A stretch of 64,000 nt of DNA from Corynebacterium timonense (GTDB taxonomy: Bacteria > Actinomycetota > Actinomycetes > Mycobacteriales > Mycobacteriaceae): positions 992,001-1,056,000 of the forward strand of contig NZ_LT629765.1 in NCBI RefSeq assembly GCF_900105305.1, read 5' to 3'. This document shows positions 7,704-17,436 of the stretch, piece by piece (the first letter of the stretch is position 1; every line of letters begins with the position of its first letter). Under the pieces are notes generated by a model, which made no database searches, had not been told where the DNA came from, and was given only the letters and a program-made list of their open reading frames with translations. The position numbers and the translations under genes were made by a program.

Positions 7704-8663
7704 CTACCGGTGTTCCACCCCGAAGAAATCCAGGACCGTGTTCGTGGCAAAGTCCGGCGCCACGGTCTGCGTTGTGTCGTGGCTCGCGCCGGGCCACACG
7801 TGGGCGCCGTTGAAGATGCGGTAGTGCGTGACGGGGGCGTCGCAGCCCTGGTAGCTCTGCCGGGTTAGGGTCGGCGTGACCTCGCTGGACACGGGGTCGG
7901 GGGCACAATGGTTGCGCCGCGCGGTGTCGCCGATAACCTGCTCGAGCGACTCGTAGTGGGTGTTGTGCCGCATGCCGCCGTTGTAGTTGATGATCGCGTC
8001 GTTGGTGCCGTGGATATCCAGGGTCTTGATGGGGATCGGCGAGCAACCCTCGAAAACGCGGTCGTAGAACGCGGCCGACACCGTGGCCACCGCCGCAACA
8101 GCGTGCGGGCGGTGGCAGCCCAGGAAGGCGGCGAATCCGCCGCCGTTGGACAGCCCGGTGGCGAACACGCTCGCGGGGTCGATGGCGAACTCCCCCATCA
8201 ACTCGGCCCGCACCGCGTCGAAGAAGGCGAGGTCCTGCGCCCCCGTCGTCTGGGCGTACGGCGCCGGCGCCCATGCCCGGTCCTTGCCGTCCTGCTGCCC
8301 CCGGCCGTTCATGTAGACCACAACCGCGTTCGCCCGGTCGAAGCCGGTGGCGGCGCGCATCGACGCGGCGTCGCCCTTAAAGCCATGGAACACGAAAATC
8401 AGCGGCACCCGCGCTCCGTGCGCCGCCGCCGGAGGGATGGACACGGTGTAGGAACGCTGCAGGTCCGCGGCGACGATGGTGCGGTTGTCCACGGTGCGCT
8501 CGCCCTCGACCGGTGAGCTCGAGCTCGCAACCTCGGGAACGACCTTGCGCACCTGCTGCGAGGAACTCTGCGCTTCGGTGTGCACCTCGGTCGCGCACGC
8601 CGTTGCCGGCAGCACAGCCGCCATGAGAGCCGCCGCGCCCCACCGCCACATTCGTCCATTCAC
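7704..8663 (-). CDS. Exported alpha/beta-hydrolase, PHB-depolymerase/LpqC-like esterase
   Basis: The 319-residue protein starts with a signal peptide whose end (LPATAC, Cys23) could be a lipobox, although alanine at -3 is not ideal. The hydrolase domain runs from about residue 60. Nucleophile elbow GLSNGGG (Ser172), DIHGTND (Asp222) and GAHVWPG (His288) give a plausible catalytic triad, and VFHGFKG forms the oxyanion loop. This pattern fits the poly(3-hydroxybutyrate) depolymerase/LpqC-type esterases of actinobacteria; the natural substrate is unknown. GTG 8663 has GGAAGGGA about 9 nt upstream. The gene is divergent from the methyltransferase at 8704, with only 40 bp between them for both promoters. 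Confidence 0.82.
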   Translation of the reverse strand: MNGRMWRWGAAALMAAVLPATACATEVHTEAQSSSQQVRKVVPEVASSSSPVEGERTVDNRTIVAADLQRSYTVSIPPAAAHGARVPLIFVFHGFKGDAASMRAATGFDRANAVVVYMNGRGQQDGKDRAWAPAPYAQTTGAQDLAFFDAVRAELMGEFAIDPASVFATGLSNGGGFAAFLGCHRPHAVAAVATVSAAFYDRVFEGCSPIPIKTLDIHGTNDAIINYNGGMRHNTHYESLEQVIGDTARRNHCAPDPVSSEVTPTLTRQSYQGCDAPVTHYRIFNGAHVWPGASHDTTQTVAPDFATNTVLDFFGVEHR

Positions 8664-8703
8664 CTAAGAGTGTCCCTTCCGTCGGTTGCTACATTGATTC
8701 AGC

Positions 8704-9465
8704 ATGGAACCAAGCAGGAAAAACGGCCCGGCGTTCCGCGACGCGGAGCATCGCGTGGCCTCGGCCCGGTCCTTCCTCGCTGGGGCGGCCGACTATGACT
8801 CTGCACGCCCGTCCTACCCACGTGACATTACATCCCTCTACACCATAAAGGGAAGGGTGCTCGACATCGGGGCCGGTACCGGGATTTTTAGCGCCGTTCT
8901 CGCCGCCGCGGGCCACAGGGTTGTTGCCTGCGACCCGTCCCCGGACATGCTGCGCACGCTGCGCGCGAACCACCCCACGATCCCCGCCTGGTGCGCGACA
9001 GCGGAGAGCACCGCGCTTCGCGATGCCTCCGTCGACAACCTGGCCGCCGCCCAGACGTGGCACTGGGTCGACGCCGCCCGCGCAAGCGCCGAGGCTGACC
9101 GCGTCGTGCGCCCCAGCGGCGAGATGCTGCTGTGCTGGAACACCCTCGACGTGCGCCACCCCTGGGTGCTGCGCCTCAGCCGCATCATGCACTCGGGCGA
9201 CGTCCAGCGCGAGGGCTTCTACCCCGACGTGCGCCCCCCGTGGCGCTTGCGTGACGAGATGCGCCTGACGTGGATTCAGCCCGCCACGCCGGAGGACCTG
9301 TTCCGGCTCATGGCCACTCGGTCCTACTGGCTGCGCGCCAGCGACCCAACGCGGGAGAAGATGACCGCCAACTTACGCTGGTACCTCTACGAGCGCCTCG
9401 GCTTCACCCCCGGCCAGCTCCTACCGCTGCCCTACCGCACCGACGCCTTCGTCTACGCGCGCTAG
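8704..9465 (+). CDS. Class I SAM-dependent methyltransferase
   Basis: The 253-residue cytosolic protein carries the SAM-binding motif I VLDIGAGTG at about residues 57-65, followed by the acidic residue loop VACDPSP, and a UbiE/type-11-like core. The N-terminal DYDSARPSYP is common in this subfamily. The substrate cannot be read from the sequence. TACATT at 8690-8695 lies 8 nt before ATG and no ribosome site is visible, so a leaderless mRNA is possible. Its TAG stop lies in GCGCTAGCGC, a palindrome that also gives the stop of der on the opposite strand. Confidence 0.83.
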   Translation: MEPSRKNGPAFRDAEHRVASARSFLAGAADYDSARPSYPRDITSLYTIKGRVLDIGAGTGIFSAVLAAAGHRVVACDPSPDMLRTLRANHPTIPAWCATAESTALRDASVDNLAAAQTWHWVDAARASAEADRVVRPSGEMLLCWNTLDVRHPWVLRLSRIMHSGDVQREGFYPDVRPPWRLRDEMRLTWIQPATPEDLFRLMATRSYWLRASDPTREKMTANLRWYLYERLGFTPGQLLPLPYRTDAFVYAR

Positions 9466-10973
9466 CGCTTCTGGCGCCGCTCGCGGACCCGCACGGCGAT
9501 CCGGATCGGCGTGCCGTGGTAGCCGAAGGCCTCGCGGAACTTGCGCTCCAGGTAGCGGCGGTAGCTGCCGTCGAGGAAACCCGTGGTAAACAGCACGATT
9601 GTCGGCGGACGGGTGCTCACCATGGTGGTGAACAGCACGCGCGGAAGGCGGTTGTTCTTCATCGGCGGCGGGTTCGCCGCGATCGCATCCCGCAGCCAGT
9701 TGTTGAGCTGGCCGGTGGACACGCGCCGGTCCCAGTTCTCCAGCGCCTCGGCCATCGCCGGCTCGAGGCGATGCAGACCGCGCCCGGTGTCGGCGGAGAT
9801 GTTGAGCTTGGTCACCCACGGCAGGTGGCCGATCATCTCGTCGAACTCGCGGTCGAAGTAGTAGCGCCGGTCCTCGTCCATGAGGTCCCACTTGTTAAAG
9901 CAGATCACCATGGCCTTGCCAGCCTCGAGCACCATGGAAATGACGCGCTGGTCTTGCTCCGAGATGGGCTCTGAGGCGTCGATAAGCACGACGCAGACCT
10001 CGGCCGCCTCGATGGTGCCGCGGGTGCGCAGGCTGGCGTAGTACTCGTGGCCCTGGGCGTTTTTGACCTTCTTGCGCAGGCCGGCGGTGTCGATGAACTT
10101 CCACAGGTCATCGTCGAGCTGGATGAGCTCGTCGACAGGGTCGACGGTGGTGCCCGCGACGTTATCGACAACGGAACGGTTCTTCTTCGACAGCTTGTTC
10201 AGCAGACTCGACTTGCCCACGTTGGGGCGGCCGACGAGCGCGACGCGGCGCGGGCCCTCGGTCACCGACACCGCCCCGCGCGGCACCTCCGGGAAGACGC
10301 GCAGGATCTCGTCGAGAACGTCGGCGCCGCCGCGCCCGTGCAAAGCGGAGACGGGCCAGGGGTCGCCGAGGCCGAGGGCGTAGAACTCGGCGACGTCCGC
10401 CCACTGGGACTCGGACTCGAACTTGTTGGCCACCAGCAGAACGGGAACGTCGGCGCGCTGCAGGTTGCGGGCCATCACTGCGTCCGTTTCCGTCACACCG
10501 GTGTGGGAGTCGACGACCATCACGATGACGTCGGAGGTCTCCATCGCCGCCTCCGATTGGCGCGCGATGGCAGCGTGGATGCCCTTCGCGTCTGGGTCCC
10601 AGCCGCCGGTGTCCTGCACCCAGAAGCGCCGCCCACCCCACTCAGCGAGGTAGCTCACGCGGTCACGCGTCACGCCGGGGTGGTCCTCCACGACCGCTTC
10701 ACGACGCCCGAGGAAGCGGTTCACCAAGCTGGACTTGCCCACGTTGGGTCGGCCGACGATAGAGACGGTGGGCAGGGACTCCTCGATGATGTCCGGGCCA
10801 CCGACGCCGTACGTCTCCTCGAGCTCGGCCCAGTCCTCGTCGGTCCAGTCCTCGTCGGTCATGTCCTCCGGGAAGTCATCCTCCGGGAAATCATCCTCCG
10901 AAAAGTCCTCGTCGTAGAGGTCCTCATTGACGTCCTCCGAGCTGAAATCGTCGTCGGGATAGTTCTCTCTCAT
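9462..10973 (-). CDS. der: Ribosome assembly GTPase Der (EngA)
   Basis: Der is a tandem-GTPase factor for 50S subunit maturation. Two complete GTPase domains are seen, each with [10 protein letters not shown] (G1), DTGGWD or DTAGLRK (G3) and NK-D (G4), followed by the KH-like C-terminal domain. At 503 residues it is longer than the usual 440-490 because of an acidic N-terminal tail of about 60 residues built from imperfect repeats of the kind (S/P)EDDF and TDEDW. ATG 10973 overlaps the cmk stop (ATGA) and has AAGGAG upstream, so the tail is really encoded. It is the last gene of a long minus-strand run. Confidence 0.96.
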   Translation of the reverse strand: MRENYPDDDFSSEDVNEDLYDEDFSEDDFPEDDFPEDMTDEDWTDEDWAELEETYGVGGPDIIEESLPTVSIVGRPNVGKSSLVNRFLGRREAVVEDHPGVTRDRVSYLAEWGGRRFWVQDTGGWDPDAKGIHAAIARQSEAAMETSDVIVMVVDSHTGVTETDAVMARNLQRADVPVLLVANKFESESQWADVAEFYALGLGDPWPVSALHGRGGADVLDEILRVFPEVPRGAVSVTEGPRRVALVGRPNVGKSSLLNKLSKKNRSVVDNVAGTTVDPVDELIQLDDDLWKFIDTAGLRKKVKNAQGHEYYASLRTRGTIEAAEVCVVLIDASEPISEQDQRVISMVLEAGKAMVICFNKWDLMDEDRRYYFDREFDEMIGHLPWVTKLNISADTGRGLHRLEPAMAEALENWDRRVSTGQLNNWLRDAIAANPPPMKNNRLPRVLFTTMVSTRPPTIVLFTTGFLDGSYRRYLERKFREAFGYHGTPIRIAVRVRERRQKR

Positions 10974-11686
10974 TGCGCGCTCCTTGCGATGAGGGAGACG
11001 AGGGCGGCGTGCACCTCGTCGCGGTCCATGTCGGAAGTGTCAATCACTTCGGCGTCCTCGGCTGGGCGCAGGGGGCTCACGGCGCGCGAGGAGTCGAGGT
11101 CGTCGCGGCGGATGACGTCGGCAAGCACCGTGTCGTAGTCGGCGTCGCGCCCGGCCTGGATGTCTTGGGCGTAGCGGCGGCGAGCGCGTACCTCAGCGGA
11201 GGCAGTCAGGAAGGCCTTCGCGGGGGCGTCGACAAGCACGACCGTGCCAATGTCGCGGCCCTCCACGATCGCGCGGTGCGCGTCGCGGGCCAGCTTGCGC
11301 TGCAGCGCCACCAGGTTCTCGCGCACCTCCGGGATCGCGGAGACGGCGGAGACGTTGCGGGTGACCTCAGGCCCGCGGATCTCTGCGGCGACGTCCTCGC
11401 CCGCGAGGAGCACCTCGGTTGAGTCCGGGTCGTCGGAGACGGTCAGCGGCAGCTCGCGCGTCGCCTCGATCACGGCCGAGGCGTCGGACGGGTCCACGCC
11501 GGAGCGCAGGACCGCCAGGGTGGCCACCCGGTACATCGCGCCGGTGTCGACGTACTTGGCGCCCAGCTCCTTCGCCAGGCGGCGGCACGTGGTGGACTTG
11601 CCGGTGCCGGACGGGCCGTCGACGGCAAGGATGAGCCCGCCTTCGGGCATGTTGGAGAGATCGTTCATGCTCGTCGTCACCCCCAT
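10970..11686 (-). CDS. cmk: Cytidylate kinase
   Basis: Cmk phosphorylates CMP and dCMP with ATP in pyrimidine salvage. The P-loop [10 protein letters not shown] is near residues 23-32, followed by YVDTGAMYR and the conserved GRDIGTVV, the hallmarks of bacterial CMP kinase. Length 238 is normal. ATG 11686 overlaps the stop of the upstream pseudouridine synthase gene (TAATG) with GGAG just before it, and its own stop overlaps der. The cmk-der pair is a conserved actinobacterial arrangement. Confidence 0.96.
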   Translation of the reverse strand: MGVTTSMNDLSNMPEGGLILAVDGPSGTGKSTTCRRLAKELGAKYVDTGAMYRVATLAVLRSGVDPSDASAVIEATRELPLTVSDDPDSTEVLLAGEDVAAEIRGPEVTRNVSAVSAIPEVRENLVALQRKLARDAHRAIVEGRDIGTVVLVDAPAKAFLTASAEVRARRRYAQDIQAGRDADYDTVLADVIRRDDLDSSRAVSPLRPAEDAEVIDTSDMDRDEVHAALVSLIARSAQ

Positions 11687-12579
11687 TACATCTCCACCGC
11701 CTTAAACAGCGAGGTCAGCTCCGCGCGGTTGAGCGCGCGCAGGGAGCCAGGCTTCATGTCGCCGAGCTGCACCGTGTGCACCTTCGTGCGCACCAGGCGC
11801 TGCACCGGGTAACCGGCCGCCTTCAGCATGCGGCGCACCAGGTGCTTGCGGCCCTCGTGGATTTCCAGGCGGATGATGGACATGCCGTTGTGGACGTCCA
11901 CGATCTGGGCGTAGTCGGCGGCCGCTGGGCCGTCGTCAAGCTCGATGCCCTTCTTCAGCGTGGCCACCAGGTTCGGCTTCGCCTCGCCGAGCACGGTGGC
12001 CATGTACGTCTTGGACACCCCGTAGCGCGGGTGCATGAGGCGGTTGGCCAGCTCGCCGTCGTTGGTGAGCAGGAGCAGTCCCTCGGTATCCGCGTCGAGG
12101 CGGCCAACGTGGAACAGGCGCTCGCCCGCGGCCGTCTTTTCCGCCACGTAGCTGCCCACCGACGTGCGGTCCATCTCGTCCTTCATGGTGGACTGGACAC
12201 CGCGGGGCTTGTTGAACACGAAGTATTCCAGCTCGTCGTTGACGTTGATGCGCGTGCCGTCGACCCGAATGATGTCCCTCTGCGGGTTCACGCGCACGCC
12301 CTGGCGGGTGATGATTGTCCCGTTGACCTCCACGCGGCCCTGCTCGATCATCACCTCAGCGTGGCGGCGCGAGGCCACACCCGCCTGCGCGAGAACCTTC
12401 TGCAGGCGCACGCCCTCGTCGGCGGGGGCGGTGGGTGAGTCGTCCCACCAGTTGTCCTCGAGCGGGTGGGGGTCGGTGGGGCTGACGTTTTGCTTCTTCG
12501 CCGGCTTGGCATAGGAGATGTAGAACGTATCGTCCTTCTGCGTGTCCGGTGTGCCGTCGCGGCGAGCGGGGGGAGCCAT
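11686..12579 (-). CDS. rluB: rRNA pseudouridine synthase, RluB/RsuA family
   Basis: The enzyme isomerises a uridine in 23S rRNA. An S4 RNA-binding domain ([16 protein letters not shown]) is followed by the catalytic domain with [17 protein letters not shown], where the Asp after RL is the catalytic residue, and the RRML-AGYPV motif near the end. ATG 12579 was chosen because AAGGA stands 7 nt upstream; a GTG 45 bases further upstream stays in frame but lacks a good ribosome site. The N-terminal 60 residues are charged and probably disordered. It lies between scpB and cmk, as in other corynebacteria. Confidence 0.92.
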   Translation of the reverse strand: MAPPARRDGTPDTQKDDTFYISYAKPAKKQNVSPTDPHPLEDNWWDDSPTAPADEGVRLQKVLAQAGVASRRHAEVMIEQGRVEVNGTIITRQGVRVNPQRDIIRVDGTRINVNDELEYFVFNKPRGVQSTMKDEMDRTSVGSYVAEKTAAGERLFHVGRLDADTEGLLLLTNDGELANRLMHPRYGVSKTYMATVLGEAKPNLVATLKKGIELDDGPAAADYAQIVDVHNGMSIIRLEIHEGRKHLVRRMLKAAGYPVQRLVRTKVHTVQLGDMKPGSLRALNRAELTSLFKAVEM

Positions 12580-12657
12580 CGAAGTGTCCTTACTGTCGTA
12601 TGCGGTTATTTCTGACGTGTTCACGCTACCAGGGGATACTCCCCCTCTTCAAAGGGC

Positions 12658-13203
12658 TCACCACGCGTCGTCGATGGCATCGACCTCCGGCAGCAGCGGC
12701 GCCAGATCCGGCAGCCTGTCGAGCGAGTCGATGCCGAGCAGCTCCGTAAACAGCTCCGTGGTCACGTAACGGTGCGCCCCCGTCGCCTCCTCCGGGTCCA
12801 CCTCCGCGATAAGCCCGCGCAGCGCCAGCGTGCGCATGACCCCGTCGACGTTCACGCCGCGCACGCCCGCCACCTGCGCGCGCGTGACGGGCTGGCGGTA
12901 CGCCACGACCGCCAGGGTTTCCATCGCCGCGCGCGAGAGCTTGGTCTGGGAGCCGTCGACAAGAAACGCCTCGACGGCGGCCGCGTTCTCCGGCCGCGTG
13001 TACAGCCGCCAGCCCTCCGCCGTCTCCCGCAGGTCAATCCCGCTCCCGCGCGCATCGAGCTCACCTTTCCATTCGCGCAAGTGCGTGACGACGTCCCCCT
13101 CGCTCGCCCCCAAGGCGCGCGCGAGCTCCTCTGCGCGGGCGGGAGTGTCCAGGACGAGCAGGACCGACTCAAGCTGCGAGCGCAGCTGGGGCACCATTTC
13201 CAT
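12658..13203 (-). CDS. scpB: Segregation and condensation protein B
   Basis: ScpB is the winged-helix (kite) partner of ScpA in the SMC condensin complex. The 181-residue protein contains the family motifs LSRAAMETLAVVAYRQP and TRAQVAGVRGVNVDGV. The frame stays open much further upstream over scpA, but that part is low-complexity and is read in the scpA shadow frame; ATG 13203, 11 nt after the scpA stop, gives a normal ScpB. No convincing ribosome site is seen, so translational coupling to scpA is likely. Confidence 0.93.
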   Translation of the reverse strand: MEMVPQLRSQLESVLLVLDTPARAEELARALGASEGDVVTHLREWKGELDARGSGIDLRETAEGWRLYTRPENAAAVEAFLVDGSQTKLSRAAMETLAVVAYRQPVTRAQVAGVRGVNVDGVMRTLALRGLIAEVDPEEATGAHRYVTTELFTELLGIDSLDRLPDLAPLLPEVDAIDDAW

Positions 13204-13214
13204 GGCCCCACATG

Positions 13215-14018
13215 CTAGTTCCAGTTGCTCGCCGCCACGACCGCCGGGTCCACCTCCAGCCCCGTCCACGACACATCGAGCGGGCCGAGCGCCTCGTCCT
13301 GCTGGGCCTCCACGGCCCGCGCCTTGTACAGCTCGAGCAGGGCCAGAAAGCGTCCCACCACCTCCATCGAGCGCGCGCAGTCCCGCGTGAGCGCGGCGAA
13401 GGATACCCACGTTCCGGCCCCCGACAAGCGCAGGGTGCCCAGGATCTTTCCCGCCTGTTCGGGGACCGACACCGGCACGCCGTGGACGTGGTCGGTGCGC
13501 ACCGTCTCCGGCGGCCGGGGCCGGAACACGCTCGCCGCGAGCTGCGCGAAGCTGTCGGGCGTGTGCCCGAGCTCGACCGGCGGGAGGAGGTCGGCGTAGC
13601 GCTCTTCCAGGCCGACGGCGCGCGGGTAGCGTCGCTGGGCGCTGGCTTGCCAGGTGGAAAACATGTCCGCGACCTGCTGGTAGGCGCGGTACTGCAGCAG
13701 GCGGGCGAAGAGCAGGTCGCGCGACTCCAACAGCTCGAGGTCCTCCGCCTCACTCATGTGGCCGCGCGGAAGCAGGCGCGCCGCTTTGAGGTCGAGAAGC
13801 GTCGCCGCGACGAGGACGAACTCCGTGTATTCGTCAAGCCCCGCGTTTTCCCCCAGCGCCTTGGTGTACGCGATGAACTCGTCGGTCACCTCCGCGAGCG
13901 CCACCTCGGTGACGTCGAGCTTGCGGGAATTGATGAGGCTGAGCAGGAGGTCGAACGGGCCCTCGAAGTTGTTGAGCACCAGCTGGAAGCCGGTGATCTC
14001 CGGCTGGACAGCTGTCAC
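13215..14018 (-). CDS. scpA: Segregation and condensation protein A
   Basis: ScpA is the kleisin that bridges the SMC heads. The N-terminal signature FEGPFDLLLSLINSRKLDV (about residues 18-36) is diagnostic, and the acidic/helical middle and C-terminal winged helix follow. Length 267 is typical. GTG 14018 overlaps the parA stop as GTGA, which argues for coupled translation. The order parA-scpA-scpB-rluB-cmk-der joins chromosome partition with ribosome genes. Confidence 0.94.
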   Translation of the reverse strand: MTAVQPEITGFQLVLNNFEGPFDLLLSLINSRKLDVTEVALAEVTDEFIAYTKALGENAGLDEYTEFVLVAATLLDLKAARLLPRGHMSEAEDLELLESRDLLFARLLQYRAYQQVADMFSTWQASAQRRYPRAVGLEERYADLLPPVELGHTPDSFAQLAASVFRPRPPETVRTDHVHGVPVSVPEQAGKILGTLRLSGAGTWVSFAALTRDCARSMEVVGRFLALLELYKARAVEAQQDEALGPLDVSWTGLEVDPAVVAASNWN

Positions 14019-14887
14019 CTCTCAGTGCGCTCCAACACCTCGAGCGCCAGGTCGCGGTACTGCTTCGCCCCCTGCGACGTCGGCGCCCACGTGATGATCG
14101 GCTCGCCGGCCACCGAGGTCTCCGGGAAACGGACGGTGCGGGTAATCACGGTGTCAAAGACGGTGTCACCGAAGACCTCGAGCACGCGGTCCATCACCTC
14201 GCGAGCGTGGGTGGTCCGGCGGTCGAACATGGTGACGAGGATGCCCACGATCTCCAGATCGAAGTTGATGCGGTCGCGCACCTTTTCCACAGTGTCCGTG
14301 AGCAGCGCCAGGCCGCGCAGGGAGAAGTACTCGCACTCCATCGGGATGATCACGCCGTGCGAGGCCGCGAGCGCGTTGACGGTCAGAAGCCCCAGCGACG
14401 GCCCGCAGTCGAGGATGATGATGTCGTATTCCTTGCTCACCGGGCGCAGGGCGCGCGCCAGCGTGTACTCGCGGCCGACCTCGCTGACCAACTGGATCTC
14501 GGCTGCCGATAGGTCGATGTTTGCCGGAACGAGGTCCAAGCCCGCGACGTTGGAATGGCGGATCGCCGCATGGATGCTCGCGGTGTTGTCGAAGAGCAGG
14601 TCGTAGACGGTGACCTGTTCTTCCTCGTAGGCCACCCCGAGGCCCGCCGACAACGCGCCCTGGGGGTCTAAGTCAACCAACAGGACTTTACGTCCTTGCT
14701 CCGCCAGACACGCCCCGAGGTTGATCGTCGAGGTAGTCTTACCCACCCCGCCCTTCTGGTTCACCATGGAAATGACGGTGGCGGGGCCGTGTTTATCCAG
14801 CGGTTTCGGCTGCGGGAACTCGCGGACGGGGCGGCCGGTCAGCCCGACCTCCACGTCCTTGGCGTCAAACAATGAGCCGTCCGTCAT
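14015..14887 (-). CDS. ParA-family ATPase of the scp operon
   Basis: A deviant Walker A motif, NQKGGVGKTT, near residue 43, DLDPQGALSAGLG (Walker A') and ILDCGPSLGLL (Walker B) mark a ParA/MinD-type ATPase. This is the stand-alone ParA paralogue that accompanies scpAB in actinobacteria rather than the oriC-linked ParA with parB; its exact role in segregation is unclear. ATG 14887 is preferred over the upstream GTG 14893 because GAAGG lies 7 nt before it. The protein is 290 residues long. A TTAGCGGGT-rich gap of 60 bp separates it from xerD. Confidence 0.92.
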   Translation of the reverse strand: MTDGSLFDAKDVEVGLTGRPVREFPQPKPLDKHGPATVISMVNQKGGVGKTTSTINLGACLAEQGRKVLLVDLDPQGALSAGLGVAYEEEQVTVYDLLFDNTASIHAAIRHSNVAGLDLVPANIDLSAAEIQLVSEVGREYTLARALRPVSKEYDIIILDCGPSLGLLTVNALAASHGVIIPMECEYFSLRGLALLTDTVEKVRDRINFDLEIVGILVTMFDRRTTHAREVMDRVLEVFGDTVFDTVITRTVRFPETSVAGEPIITWAPTSQGAKQYRDLALEVLERTER

Positions 14888-14951
14888 TGACACACCTTCC
14901 CCTCGCGCGACACGTCTACCTTAGCGGGTTGACCCTGAGCTTACACCGTTG

Positions 14952-15875
14952 TCATTCCGCGTTTGGCTTCTGCGCGCGAGGGTGCGTCGTGCGCCACACC
15001 TCGCGCACGTTGTCCGCCGTGACGTGGGTGTAGATCTGCGTGGTGGTCACCGAGGAATGGCCCAGGAGCTCCTGCACCGTGCGCACGTCCGCCCCGCCCT
15101 GCAGCAGGTGCGTGGCAAAGGAGTGTCGCAGCGTGTGCGGCGACACCTCCTTATCAATCCCCGCCCGCGCGGCGGCGTCCTTGATAATGCTCCACGCGCT
15201 TTGCCGCGACAACGCCCCGCCCCGCGCGTTAAGAAACAGCGCGTGGCTGCGCCCCGTCGCCAGCCCCGGCCGGCCTCGTACCAGGTACGCCTCCACGGCG
15301 TCACGCCCCGCCCCGCCGAGGGGAACCAGCCGTTGTTTGCCGCCCTTTCCCGTGACGCTGAGCACGCCCTCATTCTCGGCGACGTCGTCCACAGCGAGGG
15401 CGAGAACCTCCGAGACGCGAGCCCCGGTGCCGTAGAGCATCTCCAACAGGGCTTTGTCGCGCAGGTGCAGGGGGGTGTCGGTGGGGCAGGCGTCGAGAAG
15501 CTCCGCGACCTCTGCGATCGACAGCGCGTCGGGCAGCTTCTCCCCCGGCGACGGCGGCGCGACGGCAGCAGCGACGTCCGAGGCGACGAGCCCCTCCGCT
15601 GCGGCAAAGCGGTGCAGCCCGCGCGCCACCGTGAGCGCCCGCGCCGCCGAGGAGGCCGCGAGCGGACGCGCGGTCTCCGTGCCGCGGCGCAACTCGGCGG
15701 CGTAGGCCTCGATATCGCCCGAGGAGACCTCGTCAAGGTCGGTCATGCCCGCCCGCTCCAGCCACTCGGTGTAGCGTGCCGCGTCGCGGCGGTAGTTACT
15801 CAGGGTGTTTCGCGCCCGTCCGCGCTCCACCGCAAGATGGTTGAGCCACAGCGCGGCCACGTCCTTGGCACGCAT
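14952..15875 (-). CDS. xerD: Tyrosine recombinase XerD
   Basis: XerD resolves chromosome dimers at dif together with XerC. An N-terminal SAM-like core-binding domain is followed by the catalytic domain with the first Arg in [11 protein letters not shown], then [10 protein letters not shown] (H-x-x-R) and [16 protein letters not shown] containing the late His and the tyrosine nucleophile. Length 307 is typical. ATG 15875 overlaps the NUDIX stop (TGATG). The neighbourhood recN-steA-steB-NUDIX-xerD matches XerD rather than XerC. Confidence 0.93.
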   Translation of the reverse strand: MRAKDVAALWLNHLAVERGRARNTLSNYRRDAARYTEWLERAGMTDLDEVSSGDIEAYAAELRRGTETARPLAASSAARALTVARGLHRFAAAEGLVASDVAAAVAPPSPGEKLPDALSIAEVAELLDACPTDTPLHLRDKALLEMLYGTGARVSEVLALAVDDVAENEGVLSVTGKGGKQRLVPLGGAGRDAVEAYLVRGRPGLATGRSHALFLNARGGALSRQSAWSIIKDAAARAGIDKEVSPHTLRHSFATHLLQGGADVRTVQELLGHSSVTTTQIYTHVTADNVREVWRTTHPRAQKPNAE

Positions 15876-16522
15876 CAGATCCGTTTCATATCGCCGCCGC
15901 TGCCGACGCCGCGCCTGCGCTCGGCGAGCGCCGTCGGGCGCACCTCGAACGGCTCATCCACGCTGCGCGGCTCGACCCCCGACTCCAGCGACGCTGCCGC
16001 GGCGAAGATGCCCGCCACGGCGATCGAGTTCACGACCCTTCCCTCCAACACGGCGCGACGGGCGCGATCCAGCGGGACCCACGTCAGCGTCATATCCGCT
16101 TCCTCGTCCTCCGCGGCGGGGCGCTCCACCTGGGTCAGGTCGGTGGCAACGAAGACGCGCACCGCCTCGTCCGCGAAACCGGGCGAGGTCACCAAATCCA
16201 CCAGCACTCCCCAAGTGGCGGCCTCGAGCCCGGCCTCCTCGCGCAACTCGCGGCGCGCACAGTCGAACGCGGGTTCGCCGGCGACGTCGAGCAGCCCGGC
16301 CGGCAGCTCGAGCAGACGCCTGCCGACGGTGTGCCGGTACTGCTCCACCACCGCCACGCGGCCCTCGCTGTCGAGCGCGACAACCGCAACGGCGCCGAAA
16401 TGCTCCACAACCTCGCGGGCGGCGTCCTTCCCGCCTGGCATGGCGACCTGGTCGCGGCGGACGCTGATGATCGGGGCCTCGAGAAGAAGCTCTGAGCTGC
16501 TAACAGTAAAGGAGTGAGCCAT
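15875..16522 (-). CDS. NUDIX hydrolase, ADP-ribose pyrophosphatase type
   Basis: The Nudix box reads GLLDVAGEP, then [11 protein letters not shown], so the metal-binding REL-REE core is intact with one extra residue before the first Glu, as is common in actinobacterial ADP-ribose pyrophosphatases. It probably cleaves ADP-ribose or a related nucleoside diphosphate sugar. ATG 16522 was chosen; a TTG 9 bases upstream is also possible. The start is 12 nt after the steB stop, so the gene belongs to the same transcript. Confidence 0.88.
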   Translation of the reverse strand: MAHSFTVSSSELLLEAPIISVRRDQVAMPGGKDAAREVVEHFGAVAVVALDSEGRVAVVEQYRHTVGRRLLELPAGLLDVAGEPAFDCARRELREEAGLEAATWGVLVDLVTSPGFADEAVRVFVATDLTQVERPAAEDEEADMTLTWVPLDRARRAVLEGRVVNSIAVAGIFAAAASLESGVEPRSVDEPFEVRPTALAERRRGVGSGGDMKRI

Positions 16523-16533
16523 GCGCCCCAACG

Positions 16534-17382
16534 CTACTCCGCGTCGAGCGCCTCGCGCACCGCGCGCACGCTCAGCACCGCTCCCGCCTCGGTGTCGACG
16601 ACGTTCTGGGTGGCCACCCCCTGCCCGCCGCGGGCGTGCAGCTCGCCTGCGACCTCGCCGCCGGGGCCTTGCTCCGCGGCGACAACGGCCCCGCCCCGCG
16701 CGTTGAGAGCCGCCGCGAAGTCGGCGAGCGCGCCGACCGCAAAGGGCTCCTCCTCCCCGCCGGTCACCACGATGACGGCGTCAGCCGCCATAAGGTCGGG
16801 GCTGTGGTAGGTGAGGAACCCGGCGTCGGCAAGCGCGGAGAGCACGAAATCACGGTCCTCCAGCGTGGCGCGCGGGGCGCCATCCTCGCCGGCGAAAAGC
16901 GCTACGGCGAGCGACTCGCCCGCGTGCGTGGCCGGGGAGAGGTTGTCCGGCGACAGCTGCGCCCCGGCCGGCAGCGTGTTGGCCACCACCGAACCGAGCT
17001 CATCAGCGCCCTGGCGGGACACGAACTTCTCGGTGAGGGCGATCTCCCCGGCGTCGTCCGCGCCGGCCTGCCCCAACAGCTCGCGCAGCCGGTTGGTGTC
17101 CTCCGGCGCGGTGCCGGGGCTGCGGATGATCAGTACCGCCGTATCCGCCAGGCTCTCGCCCACCAGAGCCCCGGCCTCCGTTGCGACGAGCTCGTTCGCC
17201 GCCGCGGCCTGGGCCTCCGCCTCCTCGACCCGCGGCGTCAGGTCCTGCGCAGCTGGCTCCTCCACGCCCGTTCCGCGGGCCTCCTGCACCGCCGGGGCCA
17301 TCACCAACGACCCCAGCGCTACTCCCAGCGCTGTCCCCCACGCCAGACCCGCAACGACGAGGCCACCACGTCCACCAGACAC
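16534..17382 (-). CDS. steB: SteB/MctB-type copper-transporter-family membrane protein
   Basis: The 282-residue protein has one N-terminal membrane helix (residues about 8-30) and an extracytoplasmic domain with a short coiled coil at 50-75, matching the family named for mycobacterial MctB (Rv1698) and corynebacterial SteB. It is adjacent to steA, as in C. glutamicum, where the pair is linked to the cytokinetic ring and to cell-envelope/ethambutol phenotypes. No metal site can be assigned with confidence, so transport is not claimed. Confidence 0.85.
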   Translation of the reverse strand: MSGGRGGLVVAGLAWGTALGVALGSLVMAPAVQEARGTGVEEPAAQDLTPRVEEAEAQAAAANELVATEAGALVGESLADTAVLIIRSPGTAPEDTNRLRELLGQAGADDAGEIALTEKFVSRQGADELGSVVANTLPAGAQLSPDNLSPATHAGESLAVALFAGEDGAPRATLEDRDFVLSALADAGFLTYHSPDLMAADAVIVVTGGEEEPFAVGALADFAAALNARGGAVVAAEQGPGGEVAGELHARGGQGVATQNVVDTEAGAVLSVRAVREALDAE

Positions 17383-17436
17383 TCTTTCTCTCCTTCCGCG
17401 CTCGTACCGTCACGCTCGTACCGTCAACCGAGGGGG

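Noticed and set aside
13203..13410. N-terminal extension of scpB
   Set aside because: The extra 69 codons overlap scpA and are Gly/Arg/Ala-rich; the normal ScpB begins at ATG 13203.
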